IMG/VR virus record: IMGVR_UViG_3300035665_000034
Coordinates: 1-61,662 of that record
Reading direction: 5' to 3' (one strand)
DNA: 61,662 bases
Origin: a virus
Below are positions 8,881-16,715 of this stretch, one piece after another. How positions within the stretch are numbered: the stretch's first letter is position 1; the number at the start of each line of letters is the position of its first letter. A program made the translations under genes and the position numbers. A model generated the notes under the pieces. It saw only the letters and a program-made list of their open reading frames with translations. It did not search any database and was not told the origin of the DNA.

Positions 8881-9135
8881 TCAGGCGCGAAGGTCTCCGA
8901 GCTTCGCGCGAATCGCGCGGCACTCGGCGAGCACGAGTGCGGTGTCGATGAACCGACACGTCTTGTCGTCCCGAAAGAACGCAGTCACGAGCGCCATGTT
9001 CGCCTTTGAGTAGGGCGCGCCGGCCCGCTCGGGCAGGGCGAAGCACGCGGTCGCCGGGTTGCGGTCGTCGTTGGTGAGTTCAACGGCGACGTGGTAGGCG
9101 ACGTCAAAGTCTTGATTCGAGTATCGAGCCCACAT
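8881..9135 (-). CDS. Small hypothetical protein with repeat-cassette leader
   Basis: An 84-residue protein, MWARYSNQDFDVAYHVAVEL, ending IRAKLGDLRA. The start at 9135 is defined by GGAG within the cassette-type leader upstream. No family recognised. Its own cassette makes it an independently expressed member of the early-type set. Confidence 0.6.
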   Translation of the reverse strand: MWARYSNQDFDVAYHVAVELTNDDRNPATACFALPERAGAPYSKANMALVTAFFRDDKTCRFIDTALVLAECRAIRAKLGDLRA

Positions 9136-9217
9136 TTTCGTTTCTCCGTTCGTTCGTTTTCGTTTCGCTTCTGAAAATGAAGATAGACGAAGACGCTCTA
9201 GAAGAAAAGAAAAAAGC
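9136..9217 (-). promoter_or_regulatory. Repeat cassette 1 (promoter/RBS unit)
   Basis: Minus strand: TTTTTTCTTTTCTTC tract, 15-nt spacer, TATCTT, then a leader with CAGAAGCG and GGAG before the ATG at 9135. The tract reads GAAGAAAAGAAAAAAG on the plus strand (9201-9216). Confidence 0.7.
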
Positions 9218-9262
9218 GCACTAGGCCGGCACTTTGTTCGAGGGCGTTCTGCGCCAACGCCT

Positions 9263-9715
9263 TCAGGCGTCGCAGGGCGAGAAGACCTCGCCGACGTAGC
9301 CGAGGGCAGTTCGCAGGCTCGTCGCGGTGTGCCAGCGTGGGTCGCCCCACGGAAAGAGTTCGAGCATCTGGTCGGCCTGAATCGTCCCGCCTTCGTCGCT
9401 CGCCGCGTAGACCTCGCGGGCGAGGTCTGCCGCGCCGCCGTCGTCCACGCGAACGGCGAGACCCGGGTGAAACTCGACAACCTGCGGGCCTTCGGCCCGG
9501 GCGTCGGCTTCGGTGTCGAGCAGGAGCGCTTGCAACGCCTCGCCGTGGAGCCACGCCCCGGTCTCGTCGAGCGCCAGCGAGTCGTCGGGCTCGTCGAGCG
9601 TGACCTCGAACTCGCCGACGACGACCGCGACGAGGAGGGGTTGCATGTGCTCCAGCCACGCGGAGCACTGACGAGCCGTGCCCTCGAACTCACCCTTGCA
9701 CGTTGAAAGTTTCAT
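9263..9715 (-). CDS. Hypothetical acidic protein
   Basis: A 150-residue acidic protein starting MKLSTCKGEFEGTARQCSAW. Upstream 9716-9752 carries only the ribosome-site part of the cassette, with no tract or -10, so it is probably co-transcribed with 9753-9953. No recognised domain. Confidence 0.6.
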   Translation of the reverse strand: MKLSTCKGEFEGTARQCSAWLEHMQPLLVAVVVGEFEVTLDEPDDSLALDETGAWLHGEALQALLLDTEADARAEGPQVVEFHPGLAVRVDDGGAADLAREVYAASDEGGTIQADQMLELFPWGDPRWHTATSLRTALGYVGEVFSPCDA

Positions 9716-9752
9716 CTTCGTTCTCCGTTCTTTCGTTTCGTTCGTTTTCGTT

Positions 9753-9953
9753 TCAGGCGACGACGTAGCCGTTGGCGTTCATCGTGCGGATGTAGCCTTC
9801 GAGCGCGTTCAACTGAACCCGCGTCTTCAGCGTCGAATCTGCAATCGTCTGCGCGACCTGCGCCGTGTCCGTCGGGTCGCCGCCCGCCTTGAGCACCGCG
9901 CGGCGGGCTGCGAGGACTGAAAGCTGAATCGTGATCTTCGTCGTGCCGTTCAT
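9753..9953 (-). CDS. Small hypothetical protein
   Basis: A 66-residue protein, MNGTTKITIQLSVLAARRAV, ending MNANGYVVA. The ATG at 9953 follows a full repeat cassette. First gene of a two-gene unit with 9263-9715. No family recognised. Confidence 0.55.
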   Translation of the reverse strand: MNGTTKITIQLSVLAARRAVLKAGGDPTDTAQVAQTIADSTLKTRVQLNALEGYIRTMNANGYVVA

Positions 9954-10026
9954 TTCGTTTCTCCGTTTCGTTTCGCTTCTGAAAAAGAATGTAGCGCAGG
10001 ACGTTCTAGAAGAAAAGAAAAAAGTT
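9954..10026 (-). promoter_or_regulatory. Repeat cassette 2
   Basis: Polypyrimidine tract (10009-10026), exact 15-nt spacer, -10-like TACATT, shortened leader with GGAG before the ATG at 9953. Confidence 0.7.
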
Positions 10027-10070
10027 CACTCGTGACGCTCTTTGCTTCAGGTCGTTGCGAGCCAACGCCT

Positions 10071-10304
10071 TCAAGCGCGGCGCGCGTGCTCGGTCGCGTA
10101 GGTCCGGGCCATCGAGATCGCGAACTCTCGCGAGGCTGCGGGCAGGTCGCGGGCAGTGAAGATCAGGCCGTACTTGGTGCGAAGCTGAACGACGACGAGG
10201 CCCCCGATCTCCGTGGTTTCAAGCGCGTAGCTGCGACGACCGATCTTCACGATCTCGTGGGAGCTTTTCACGGTCTCGTTCGCGTTCTTCTCTGCGTTGC
10301 TCAT
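10071..10304 (-). CDS. Small hypothetical protein
   Basis: A 77-residue protein starting MSNAEKNANETVKSSHEIVK and ending TYATEHARRA. Beta-type segments YALETTEIGGLVVVQLRTKY are followed by a helix. It has its own cassette at 10305-10388 and a GCGTTG/CAACGC hairpin in the upstream intergenic stretch. No family recognised. Confidence 0.6.
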   Translation of the reverse strand: MSNAEKNANETVKSSHEIVKIGRRSYALETTEIGGLVVVQLRTKYGLIFTARDLPAASREFAISMARTYATEHARRA

Positions 10305-10388
10305 CTTCGTTCTCCGTTTCGTTTCGTTTTCGTTTCGCTTCTGAAAATGAAGATAGACGAAGACGTCGCAGAAGAAAAGAAAAAAGTT
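10305..10388 (-). promoter_or_regulatory. Repeat cassette 3
   Basis: Tract at 10371-10388, 15-nt spacer, TATCTT, leader and GGAG before the ATG at 10304. GTTAAC follows the tract on the upstream side, as in cassettes 6 and 9. Confidence 0.7.
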
Positions 10389-10475
10389 AACTGTCGTGCG
10401 CTTTTCCTGAACGCGTTGTCTCGCAACGCTTCGCGCCGACGACGTATCAGCTTCGCCCGTGCGGCGAAGTCTGGA

Positions 10476-10931
10476 TCACCACGCCTTGCCCTCGTCGGTC
10501 AGGCGCACGCCGCCGTTGAAGCTCGGGCGAAGAAGCGCCGCTCGCCAGTAGCCACGGTCGCCGAAGGTCGTCGTGTTCGTTCCGCGCCCCGGTCGGGCGC
10601 GCGACTCGACTCGGCCCGACGATGTTCCGACGTAGAAGAAGTTTGCACTCTCGCCGAGCAGCACTTCGCCCGGTGCGAGGTTCAGTTCGGGCAGCGGCGC
10701 CTCGCGCCCCAACGCGAGCGCGACGAGTCGCGCGCGGGGCATGTCGACGCGTTCGAGCCCGCCGTCGCCACCGTGCGCGCGGGCGAAGACGATGCCCCGC
10801 GCTTCGAGCGCGTCGAGCAGGGCGTCGACTGCGCGAAGCTCGACCTCGCCGAACGCGGGCTCGGCGGCAGGCTCGGGGCGCGGGAACACGATGCGGACGC
10901 TAGACGACTTTTTTCTTGCTCGTTCGGCCAC
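10476..10931 (-). CDS. Hypothetical protein
   Basis: A 151-residue protein with a GTG start (VAERARKKSSSVRIVF) preceded by GGGAG. The middle (LPELNLAPGEVLLGESANFF) and the end (SFNGGVRLTDEGKAW) look like a compact globular domain. A perfect 9-bp stem-loop lies directly upstream of its ribosome site. No function assigned. Confidence 0.6.
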   Translation of the reverse strand: MAERARKKSSSVRIVFPRPEPAAEPAFGEVELRAVDALLDALEARGIVFARAHGGDGGLERVDMPRARLVALALGREAPLPELNLAPGEVLLGESANFFYVGTSSGRVESRARPGRGTNTTTFGDRGYWRAALLRPSFNGGVRLTDEGKAW

Positions 10932-10945
10932 TTTTCGTTCTCCCT

Positions 10946-10966
10946 TTCAATCCCGAAGGGATTGAA
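10946..10966 (-). other. Stem-loop next to ribosome site
   Basis: TTCAATCCC and GGGATTGAA pair perfectly over 9 bp around a 3-nt loop. On the minus strand the GGGAG ribosome site of 10476-10931 follows immediately, so the structure could modulate translation or act as a weak terminator. It occurs once, so it is not a CRISPR repeat. Confidence 0.5.
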
Positions 10967-11047
10967 GCTCGTGTTTTTCGCGTCGACTTTGGCCGACTTC
11001 AGCGCTTCGGCTCTGCGCGACGAGTTCGGCGTTTCGTCACTCGTCGT

Positions 11048-11614
11048 TCAGTCGGGCTCGCCTTGTGCGCCCCACCACGCGCGCGGTTCGTTCTTGTTCA
11101 CACGCTTCAGGGCTTCGCTCGGCTCCCACAACGGTGCTGCGACGCCGAGCGCTGCGCTGAACCCGGGCGCGATCATGTCCTCGACCTCGCCGAGCCTCGT
11201 CAGCGGGAAGTCGTCGGCGTTGTAGTGCAGCGCCAACACGCCGACGAACATCATCAGCCGGTGGTAGTTGAGCGCGACGAACTGCGCCTGCGTCCACCAT
11301 CCGACTTCGTTGAACTCGGGCTCGTCGAAGACCTCGTCCGCGCGCACTTCGAGCGCCGAGCACTCAATCGCGAAGCGCCGCGCGATGCGTCGGAACTGCT
11401 CGTGGTCGAGCGTGAGGAGAGCAGCGTGCGCCGGCTCTAGAACGTTCTTCAGGAAGCCCTCGTCGTGCCCTCCGGTGAACAGCGCGATGGCCGACACCAG
11501 CGCGAGCGCCTTGTCTTCGATGTTCTTGCCCTTCGCGATCTCGGCGACGTGTTCAGCGAGCCAAGCATCACGTTCGCGAATCTTCGCAACGATTTCTTCG
11601 ATCTTCTCGTCCAT
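11048..11614 (-). CDS. Hypothetical protein
   Basis: A 188-residue helical protein starting MDEKIEEIVAKIRERDAWLA; GGGGAAG precedes the ATG at 11614. Central segments include SAIALFTGGHDEGFLKNV and YHRLMMFVGVLALHYNADDF. No signal peptide. Unknown function. The region 10932-11047 after it holds only the stem-loop. Confidence 0.6.
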   Translation of the reverse strand: MDEKIEEIVAKIRERDAWLAEHVAEIAKGKNIEDKALALVSAIALFTGGHDEGFLKNVLEPAHAALLTLDHEQFRRIARRFAIECSALEVRADEVFDEPEFNEVGWWTQAQFVALNYHRLMMFVGVLALHYNADDFPLTRLGEVEDMIAPGFSAALGVAAPLWEPSEALKRVNKNEPRAWWGAQGEPD

Positions 11615-11655
11615 TTTCTTCCCCGCTTTCGCGCCTCGTTTTTTGGCGCTTCGTT

Positions 11656-12072
11656 TCAGGTTTCTTCGCCGTCGGCGTTGATCCAGATCGTCGCGCCTGA
11701 CGGGCCGCGCCATCCGCCCGACCACGAGTGCGCGCCGCCTGTCGTTGAGCCTTCGCCTCGCATCCGGCGCGCGTAGCGTCGCGCTGCCTTCTTCGCGGCG
11801 TCCTCCGTCGCGTGCCGCGACCAGACGCAGAGTTCGCCCTCCGGGTCGCTGTTCTGCTCCCACACGCCTGCGACGTAGGGCAACGCGACCTCGCGCGCCT
11901 CGCGCTTCTCGCGGGCGACAAGGCACTTGAAGCGCGCGATGTCGGCCTTCGCGTTGCGAAGCCGCGCCCGAAGCTGCTCGACGGCCGCGTGGTCGCCGCG
12001 AGCCTTCGCGGCCTCCAGCGCGCCGCGCGCGTGTCGAGCGACTGACATGGCGTCCTGATACTTCGTCGGCAT
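11656..12072 (-). CDS. Hypothetical protein
   Basis: A 138-residue protein starting MPTKYQDAMSVARHARGALE. The first 65 residues are helical and charged; the C-terminus is glycine/serine-rich (GEGSTTGGAHSWSGGWRG) and ends IWINADGEET. Expected to be in one unit with 12154-12351 upstream. No family recognised. Confidence 0.6.
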   Translation of the reverse strand: MPTKYQDAMSVARHARGALEAAKARGDHAAVEQLRARLRNAKADIARFKCLVAREKREAREVALPYVAGVWEQNSDPEGELCVWSRHATEDAAKKAARRYARRMRGEGSTTGGAHSWSGGWRGPSGATIWINADGEET

Positions 12073-12153
12073 CGTTCTTCTCCTCGTTCGTTCTTCGAGG
12101 CGTTCGAGTTCACGCTCGGACGTCTCGAAGAAGGCGCGAAGCTCTCGGGCTGT

Positions 12154-12351
12154 TCAGACGCGGTTGGCGATCACGAACTCGCCCGTGGTCGCCTTGCGAT
12201 ACGCGAGAGCGACCGCGCCGCGCTTGCCGGTGAGCATGTAGGCGATGCCGTCCCACCCTCGCGCCTTGAGATCCTGCGCCAAGAAAGGCCCGGTCTCCGT
12301 CGCTTCGACCTCGTAAATGCGCCCGTTGATCGTCGTGTTCGTGATGCTCAT
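12154..12351 (-). CDS. Small hypothetical protein
   Basis: A 65-residue protein, MSITNTTINGRIYEVEATET, ending TTGEFVIANRV. The beta-rich sequence suggests a small compact fold. Own cassette upstream. No family recognised. Confidence 0.55.
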   Translation of the reverse strand: MSITNTTINGRIYEVEATETGPFLAQDLKARGWDGIAYMLTGKRGAVALAYRKATTGEFVIANRV

Positions 12352-12433
12352 TTTCGTTTCCTCGTTCGTTCCGTTTCGTTGCGCTTCTGAAAATGAAGAT
12401 AGCGCAGGGCGTCGCAGAAGAAAAGAAAAAAGT
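12352..12433 (-). promoter_or_regulatory. Repeat cassette 4
   Basis: Tract ends at 12433; -10-like TATCTT. The upstream edge departs from the GTTAAC seen elsewhere (GTCGTTAGC on the plus strand). Serves 12154-12351 and probably the genes after it. Confidence 0.7.
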
Positions 12434-12479
12434 CGTTAGCTCGTGCGCTTTGTTCTGCTCGCGTTCTGCGAGAGCGACT

Positions 12480-12716
12480 TCAGGCGTTGCAATCCTCGGA
12501 CGCCCACGCTGCGGCGAGCGCGTCGGCGTAGCACTGATCGACGAGCGCGAGAATCTCGGCGCCTACTTTCGCCGTCTGCGCCTGCTCCCACACCTTGAAC
12601 GCGGCCTCGGCGCGCTCGAAGGCGTCGGCGATGGCGTTCGCGTTCGCGATCTCGCCGAGGTAGTAGGCGGTGCGGGCGGCCATCAGGGCTTTGCGGTCGA
12701 TCTCGATGTAGCTCAT
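12480..12716 (-). CDS. Small alanine-rich helical protein
   Basis: A 78-residue protein starting MSYIEIDRKALMAARTAYYL, almost entirely alanine-rich helix (ANAIADAFERAEAAFKVWEQ). It resembles in style, but not clearly in sequence, the Ala/Tyr-rich proteins at 12845, 17920 and 23079. Own cassette upstream. Confidence 0.55.
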   Translation of the reverse strand: MSYIEIDRKALMAARTAYYLGEIANANAIADAFERAEAAFKVWEQAQTAKVGAEILALVDQCYADALAAAWASEDCNA

Positions 12717-12799
12717 TTTCGTTCTCCGTTTCGTTTTCGTTCGTTGCGCTTCTGAAAAACAAAGTAGCGCAGGACGTTCGAGAATGAAAGAAAAAAGTT
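12717..12799 (-). promoter_or_regulatory. Repeat cassette 5
   Basis: Variant tract (GAATGAAAGAAAAAAG on the plus strand) with the -10-like hexamer TACTTT. Spacer and leader match the other copies. Confidence 0.65.
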
Positions 12800-12844
12800 C
12801 ACTCGTGACGCGCTTTGTTCGCGTCGCGTTCTGCGAGAGCGTCT

Positions 12845-13171
12845 TCAGACGCTCACGGCCGCGACGTAGGCGGCGTTCGCGGCAACGTAAGCAGCGTCCC
12901 GGGCAGCGTCGGCGGCAGCGTAGGCGGCAGTGAAGTCCGCATGGGCCTTGTTGAGAATGCCTCGGAGCGCAACGTCGGACGCCTTCTCGAACGCAGTCGT
13001 CCCCGCCCGCTCGGTGAGGATCGCGAGGTTGTAGGCTGCGGAGATTGCGCCGGAACGAACGGCGTCCCAAGCCTTGAAGGCGTCGATTCGGGAGGCGACA
13101 TACTCGTCAGCGGCGACGGCGTAGGCAGCGACGAGTTCGGCGGTGGCGAGTTCAGTGTTCTTCGTGTTCAT
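12845..13171 (-). CDS. Ala/Tyr-rich repeat protein, paralogue A
   Basis: A 108-residue protein; the last 35 residues are near-periodic AAYxAADAAR / AAYVAANAAY repeats expected to form a long helix. Similar proteins lie at 17920-18240 and 23079-23312, each with its own cassette. No signal peptide. Function unknown; repetitive alanine helices may pack as bundles or bind a host protein, which is speculation. Confidence 0.6.
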   Translation of the reverse strand: MNTKNTELATAELVAAYAVAADEYVASRIDAFKAWDAVRSGAISAAYNLAILTERAGTTAFEKASDVALRGILNKAHADFTAAYAAADAARDAAYVAANAAYVAAVSV

Positions 13172-13254
13172 TTTCGTTCTCCGTTTCGTTTTCGTTCGTT
13201 GCGCTTCTGAAAATGAAGATAGACGAAGACGTTCGAGAAGAAAAGAAAAAAGTT
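13172..13254 (-). promoter_or_regulatory. Repeat cassette 6
   Basis: Close to the consensus: GTTAAC, tract 13237-13254, 15-nt spacer, TATCTT (13216-13221), leader, GGAG, ATG at 13171. Confidence 0.72.
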
Positions 13255-13299
13255 AACTCGCCGTGCGCTTTGTTCGCGTCGCGTTCTGTCGCAACGCGT

Positions 13300-13644
13300 T
13301 CAGTTCGTTTCGAGCGGCTTCGTTGCGCGACGAACTGCGCGGCCGAACGCGATGCCCATGCCCATCTGCGCGCCGCGCCCGCTGAACCTCGCCGCGAACT
13401 TGCGGCCCGCCCTGTCGCGCACCTTGTCGGCCTCGACGGTTACGATCCCGTTGTGCGCGTTGACCCGTGCCACGACGCCCGTCCACTTCACTTCGCCCGT
13501 CGCCTCGTCGAAGACCTCGACGGGCTCGCCCGTCTTCAGCCCGAGCCCGGCGAAGCTCTTGGGCGTCAAGCCCGGGTGCGTGTGTGGCTCGGGCTTCGCG
13601 CCGTCGATCTCGGCCGACGCGTAAGCGCGTGACCTGTTACCCAT
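13300..13644 (-). CDS. Hypothetical protein, possible SH3-like beta-barrel
   Basis: A 114-residue protein. The middle, LKTGEPVEVFDEATGEVKWT followed by GVVARVNAHNGIVTVEADKV, looks like a small beta-barrel of the KOW/SH3 type, and the C-terminus is basic. It has no cassette and overlaps the upstream gene by 8 bp, so it is the last gene of the operon that begins at 15165. Confidence 0.55.
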   Translation of the reverse strand: MGNRSRAYASAEIDGAKPEPHTHPGLTPKSFAGLGLKTGEPVEVFDEATGEVKWTGVVARVNAHNGIVTVEADKVRDRAGRKFAARFSGRGAQMGMGIAFGRAVRRATKPLETN

Positions 13645-14443
13645 TGTCGGTCTCCTCGACGTCGAGTTCGCCTTCGAGTTCAGCGCCGCGTTCGTCGACG
13701 CCGCACGCGAGAGCGATCACGCCTTCGGCCGTCGCCGTGTCCTTCGTGGGATGCATGAGCCGCGTGCGCCCCTGCGCTTTGCGCTCGCGCATGATCCCGG
13801 CAATCGCTTCGAGGTGCCCGAGTTGTTGCGCCTTCATGGCCTCGCCGAGCGGCGTGCGCCACACGGCGTCGCCCTTCGGGTGCGCCTTGTCGACGGCCAG
13901 CACCTCGCGCCTGCGCTCGACGAGTTCGGCGTCCCGGTGCGGCGACGGGAGCACGGCGCAGGGCGCGAACGTCAAGCGACCCTCCCCGAAGCCGTACAAG
14001 GGCGCTTGCAGGGCGCCTGCGCCGTCGGGCGCGCTCATCGTCTGGACGATCACGATGTCGCCCTCTACGAGCCCGCTACGGCCCGGGAAAGCGACCTCCG
14101 CGAAGTGACTGCCGCCGATGCGTGCGCCGTCGATGGCGAGCGGCGAGAAGTTGCGGACGGTCATCTTCGGCAGACTGCGGAGAACGACGAGATCGCGGAG
14201 CGGCCGAAGAACGTCGAGCGCGTTCAGGTCGCGCAAGTATCGCCGCACTTCGCGCAGAGCGCTGGCGGCGCTCGGGTAGGCAATCGTCGACATCGACGTC
14301 CGAACGCCGAGGTCGACGAACTTCGCGAACGCGAAGAAGCCGAGATCGACCTCGAAGACCTCGACCGTGTGTCGCTCGACGCGAACGCGGGCGACGCGTC
14401 GCGCCTTGCCCCATCCGGCGAGTGCTCGTTCGCGCGCGCTCAT
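13637..14443 (-). CDS. Hypothetical protein
   Basis: A 268-residue protein with N-terminal basic residues, a middle part ending SGLVEGDIVIVQTMSAPDGA that is beta-rich, and an acidic tail ELEGELDVEETDNG. The ATG at 14443 overlaps the upstream stop (ATGA). No family recognised. Co-expressed with 14440-15165 under the CGTAAAG/CGTATCA promoter upstream. Confidence 0.6.
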   Translation of the reverse strand: MSARERALAGWGKARRVARVRVERHTVEVFEVDLGFFAFAKFVDLGVRTSMSTIAYPSAASALREVRRYLRDLNALDVLRPLRDLVVLRSLPKMTVRNFSPLAIDGARIGGSHFAEVAFPGRSGLVEGDIVIVQTMSAPDGAGALQAPLYGFGEGRLTFAPCAVLPSPHRDAELVERRREVLAVDKAHPKGDAVWRTPLGEAMKAQQLGHLEAIAGIMRERKAQGRTRLMHPTKDTATAEGVIALACGVDERGAELEGELDVEETDNG

Positions 14444-15165
14444 CGTCGAGCCAACGCGCCGAGGGCGCGCTCGATGGGGGCGAGGGCGCGCGACAGGCCC
14501 GCGCGTTCGAGGTCGAGCGCTTCGATCTGCGACGTCAACGTCGCGCGCCTGCGGTCGAGTTCGGACTTCACGCGCTGGACGTTCGAGACCTCAGACGCGC
14601 CGATGCGCCCGTCGAGCAGCTTCTCAAGGTCGCCGTGCGTCTCGCGCCACGCGTCGATCATGGCGAGCACGCGATCACGCCGCGCGCTCCAACGCTTCAT
14701 CGCATCGGCGTCGCCGACGAAGTATTTCATGCCCGGTTGCGCGAGCCCGAACAGGCTGTCGGCGCGCGTGAGAACGCGCGTCGTCTCGTCGCTCGCGGTC
14801 GTGCTCTCGTCCCACGACTTCATCGCCGCCGCGATCTGCCGCGCCTCGTCGCGAAGGTGCGGCGGGAGTTGCGTCGAGACCTTCAGCGCCTTCGGGCCGT
14901 CGGCCATCTTGAACTCGTCGGCGAGCCGTTCGAGTTGCCGCGCGACGTAGTGCGCTCGCGCGAGCTTGTGCGTCGGGATGCGTTCGCCGACGGGCTGAAC
15001 ACCGAAGCGAACGACGTCGCCCTCGACGGTCATGTCGCCGAGCAGCGTCTCGAAGGCGAGAAAGGTCGTGTCGGCGTGGAGCGTCTTCTCGCTCTCGATG
15101 GCGGTCGCGATTGCGTTCGCAATCGTCTCCATCGTGAGCCCGTCTTCATCGTCGATGCGCGGCAT
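14440..15165 (-). CDS. Hypothetical coiled-coil protein
   Basis: A 241-residue protein, largely helical; residues about 185-241 (RVKSELDRRRATLTSQIEAL onward) form a probable coiled coil. First gene of the operon 15165-13300. A leader of about 33 nt separates the -10 box from the ATG. No function assigned. Confidence 0.6.
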   Translation of the reverse strand: MPRIDDEDGLTMETIANAIATAIESEKTLHADTTFLAFETLLGDMTVEGDVVRFGVQPVGERIPTHKLARAHYVARQLERLADEFKMADGPKALKVSTQLPPHLRDEARQIAAAMKSWDESTTASDETTRVLTRADSLFGLAQPGMKYFVGDADAMKRWSARRDRVLAMIDAWRETHGDLEKLLDGRIGASEVSNVQRVKSELDRRRATLTSQIEALDLERAGLSRALAPIERALGALARR

Positions 15166-15198
15166 CGTTGCGGCCCTTTCGTTCTGCGTTCGTGTCTC

Positions 15199-15228
15199 TG
15201 ATACGTCGCAGGCGTCGGGAGCTTTACG
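15199..15228 (-). promoter_or_regulatory. CGTAAAG-N16-CGTATCA promoter, copy 1
   Basis: CGTAAAG (15222-15228), 16-nt spacer, CGTATCA (15199-15205). The TAA in CGTAAAG is the stop codon of 15224-16174. Drives 15165-13300. Confidence 0.65.
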
Positions 15229-16174
15229 TCGCGGCCCAAAAAACCTGCCCGTCGCGCTTCGCGCGCGTGGCGAGCCCGAGCTTGGCGAGTCGGAACAGGA
15301 CAGAAGGCGTGCCGCGATGCCGCCCGACGTCGCCCCACAATGCGCGTGCGAACGCCTGCGCGGTCATCGGCCCGCGTTCGCGGAGGAGCGCGAGTCCGCG
15401 CGCCTCGTCGCGCTCGACGTGTTCGAGCTTCAACGCGACCGCCCCGCCGAGGATGAGCGCGCGGACTGATTCGCTGACCGACTCGCCGTAACGCTTCGCG
15501 CGTTCGTCGACGATGCTCCAGCCGTTCGCGCTCATGCGGAGCGTCGTCGACTTCGAGTTTCGGATCGTCTCGTCGGAGTAGCGGTCCTCGCGCAGCGGCG
15601 GGCCGACGGGCGTCTTGCTCGCTGCAACGATCAACGACTCGCACTCGACGCCGCGAGACGTTCCGTTGACGAGCACGAGCGCGTCTACGAAGCGCAGGAT
15701 CGAAGGTCCGATGGCGACGCCTCGGTCGAGTCTCGGTTCGGCGTCGCGTGCCCGCATGTCGGCCTCGACGCGGCGCACTTCGCGCGCAAACTTCGCGGGC
15801 GTGATCCCGAGCGACTTCAGAACCTCGGAACGCCTGACCGACGCCTCGCGCGCGGCGACCTCGCGGTCGACTTCAGGACGCGCCTTCGCGACGGCTGCGC
15901 CGCGCGCGATGAGCGCGCGAAGAAGCGCGGCGTCTTCGATCTCAGGCGCGACGAACTGCCGCCAGCGTCGAGCAACGTCTTCGACGCGGAGCGCGTCAAT
16001 CGTGAGCGAAGCGCGGCCCTCGACGCGATCAACGGCAGGGATCGGGAGCGGCGGCGAAGTCATGCCGTCCGCGAGGCGCACAAGCGCGATGCACTCGTCT
16101 GCGTTCGTTCGCGTTGCGACGCGCGCAAGCTCGGAGACGCGCGCGTGGAGCCACTTCGGCGCGCTGATTTTCAC
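15224..16174 (-). CDS. Hypothetical protein with C-terminal winged-helix-like domain
   Basis: A 316-residue protein. The first two thirds are unrecognised. Residues about 255-316 (ALLRERGPMTAQAFARALWG, then PSVLFRLAKLGLATRAKRDG) read as a winged helix of the DNA-binding type. The ATG at 16174 overlaps the upstream TerS-like gene (ATGA), so the pair is co-translated. Confidence 0.6.
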   Translation of the reverse strand: MKISAPKWLHARVSELARVATRTNADECIALVRLADGMTSPPLPIPAVDRVEGRASLTIDALRVEDVARRWRQFVAPEIEDAALLRALIARGAAVAKARPEVDREVAAREASVRRSEVLKSLGITPAKFAREVRRVEADMRARDAEPRLDRGVAIGPSILRFVDALVLVNGTSRGVECESLIVAASKTPVGPPLREDRYSDETIRNSKSTTLRMSANGWSIVDERAKRYGESVSESVRALILGGAVALKLEHVERDEARGLALLRERGPMTAQAFARALWGDVGRHRGTPSVLFRLAKLGLATRAKRDGQVFWAAT

Positions 16175-16662
16175 GAGTCGCCCGACGCGAACTGTCGTCG
16201 CAGGTCGTCGGGCACGACGACGCCGACCGACTCAAGAACCGCGATGGCCTGCGTTGCGATCTCGGGGTCGAGCGCGACGCCGGAAGGGTTCGGCGCGGTC
16301 GTGATCGCCTCGGCAGTCGAGCCGAATGCGGCGCGTCTTCGCTTCGCGAGAAGCCATTGATGGGCGCCGACTTGAACGCTGCTCTCGGCGTCGTGGACGA
16401 GCTTCAGCGAACGAATCACGCCGCGCGAATCAGCGCGACGGACTGCCGTTCGGAAGTCTTCGATCTCGTGTTCGGCCTTCGTGACTGCGGGCCGCTCGGG
16501 CTCGCGCAGCCAAGCGCGGAACGTCGCGACGGGCACGCCCGCCGCATAACAGGCGTCGTCGACAGGGGCGCCGAGGCCGATGAAGGCGAGCAGTTCCGCG
16601 CGCTGCGTCTCGCCCAACTTCGTTGGCGACTCGACGTCCTTCTTCGCGCGCTTGGCTCCCAT
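16171..16662 (-). CDS. Terminase small subunit-like DNA-binding protein
   Basis: A 163-residue protein with an N-terminal helix-turn-helix (APVDDACYAAGVPVATFRAW, residues about 32-51), then EDFRTAVRRADS and HQWLLAKRRRAAFG at about 100-113. This layout is that of phage small terminases, which recognise packaging sites. It lies far from TerL, which is unusual; another helix-turn-helix regulator remains possible. Confidence 0.5.
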   Translation of the reverse strand: MGAKRAKKDVESPTKLGETQRAELLAFIGLGAPVDDACYAAGVPVATFRAWLREPERPAVTKAEHEIEDFRTAVRRADSRGVIRSLKLVHDAESSVQVGAHQWLLAKRRRAAFGSTAEAITTAPNPSGVALDPEIATQAIAVLESVGVVVPDDLRRQFASGDS

Positions 16663-16670
16663 CGGCAGGA

Positions 16671-16699
16671 GCCTAAGCGGCGAACGGTCGGCGCGTCAA
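16671..16699 (-). promoter_or_regulatory. Sigma70-like promoter for TerS-like operon
   Basis: TTGACG (16694-16699), 17-nt spacer, TTAGGC (16671-16676), and 8 nt to the ATG at 16662: the same geometry as the promoter of the ParB-like gene. Confidence 0.45.
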
Positions 16700-16715
16700 T
16701 CGCGCCCGGTCGAGG

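Noticed and set aside
10946-10966. CRISPR-repeat-like palindrome (TTCAATCCC/GGGATTGAA)
   Set aside because: Single copy, no spacers or second repeat; treated as a stem-loop beside a ribosome site.
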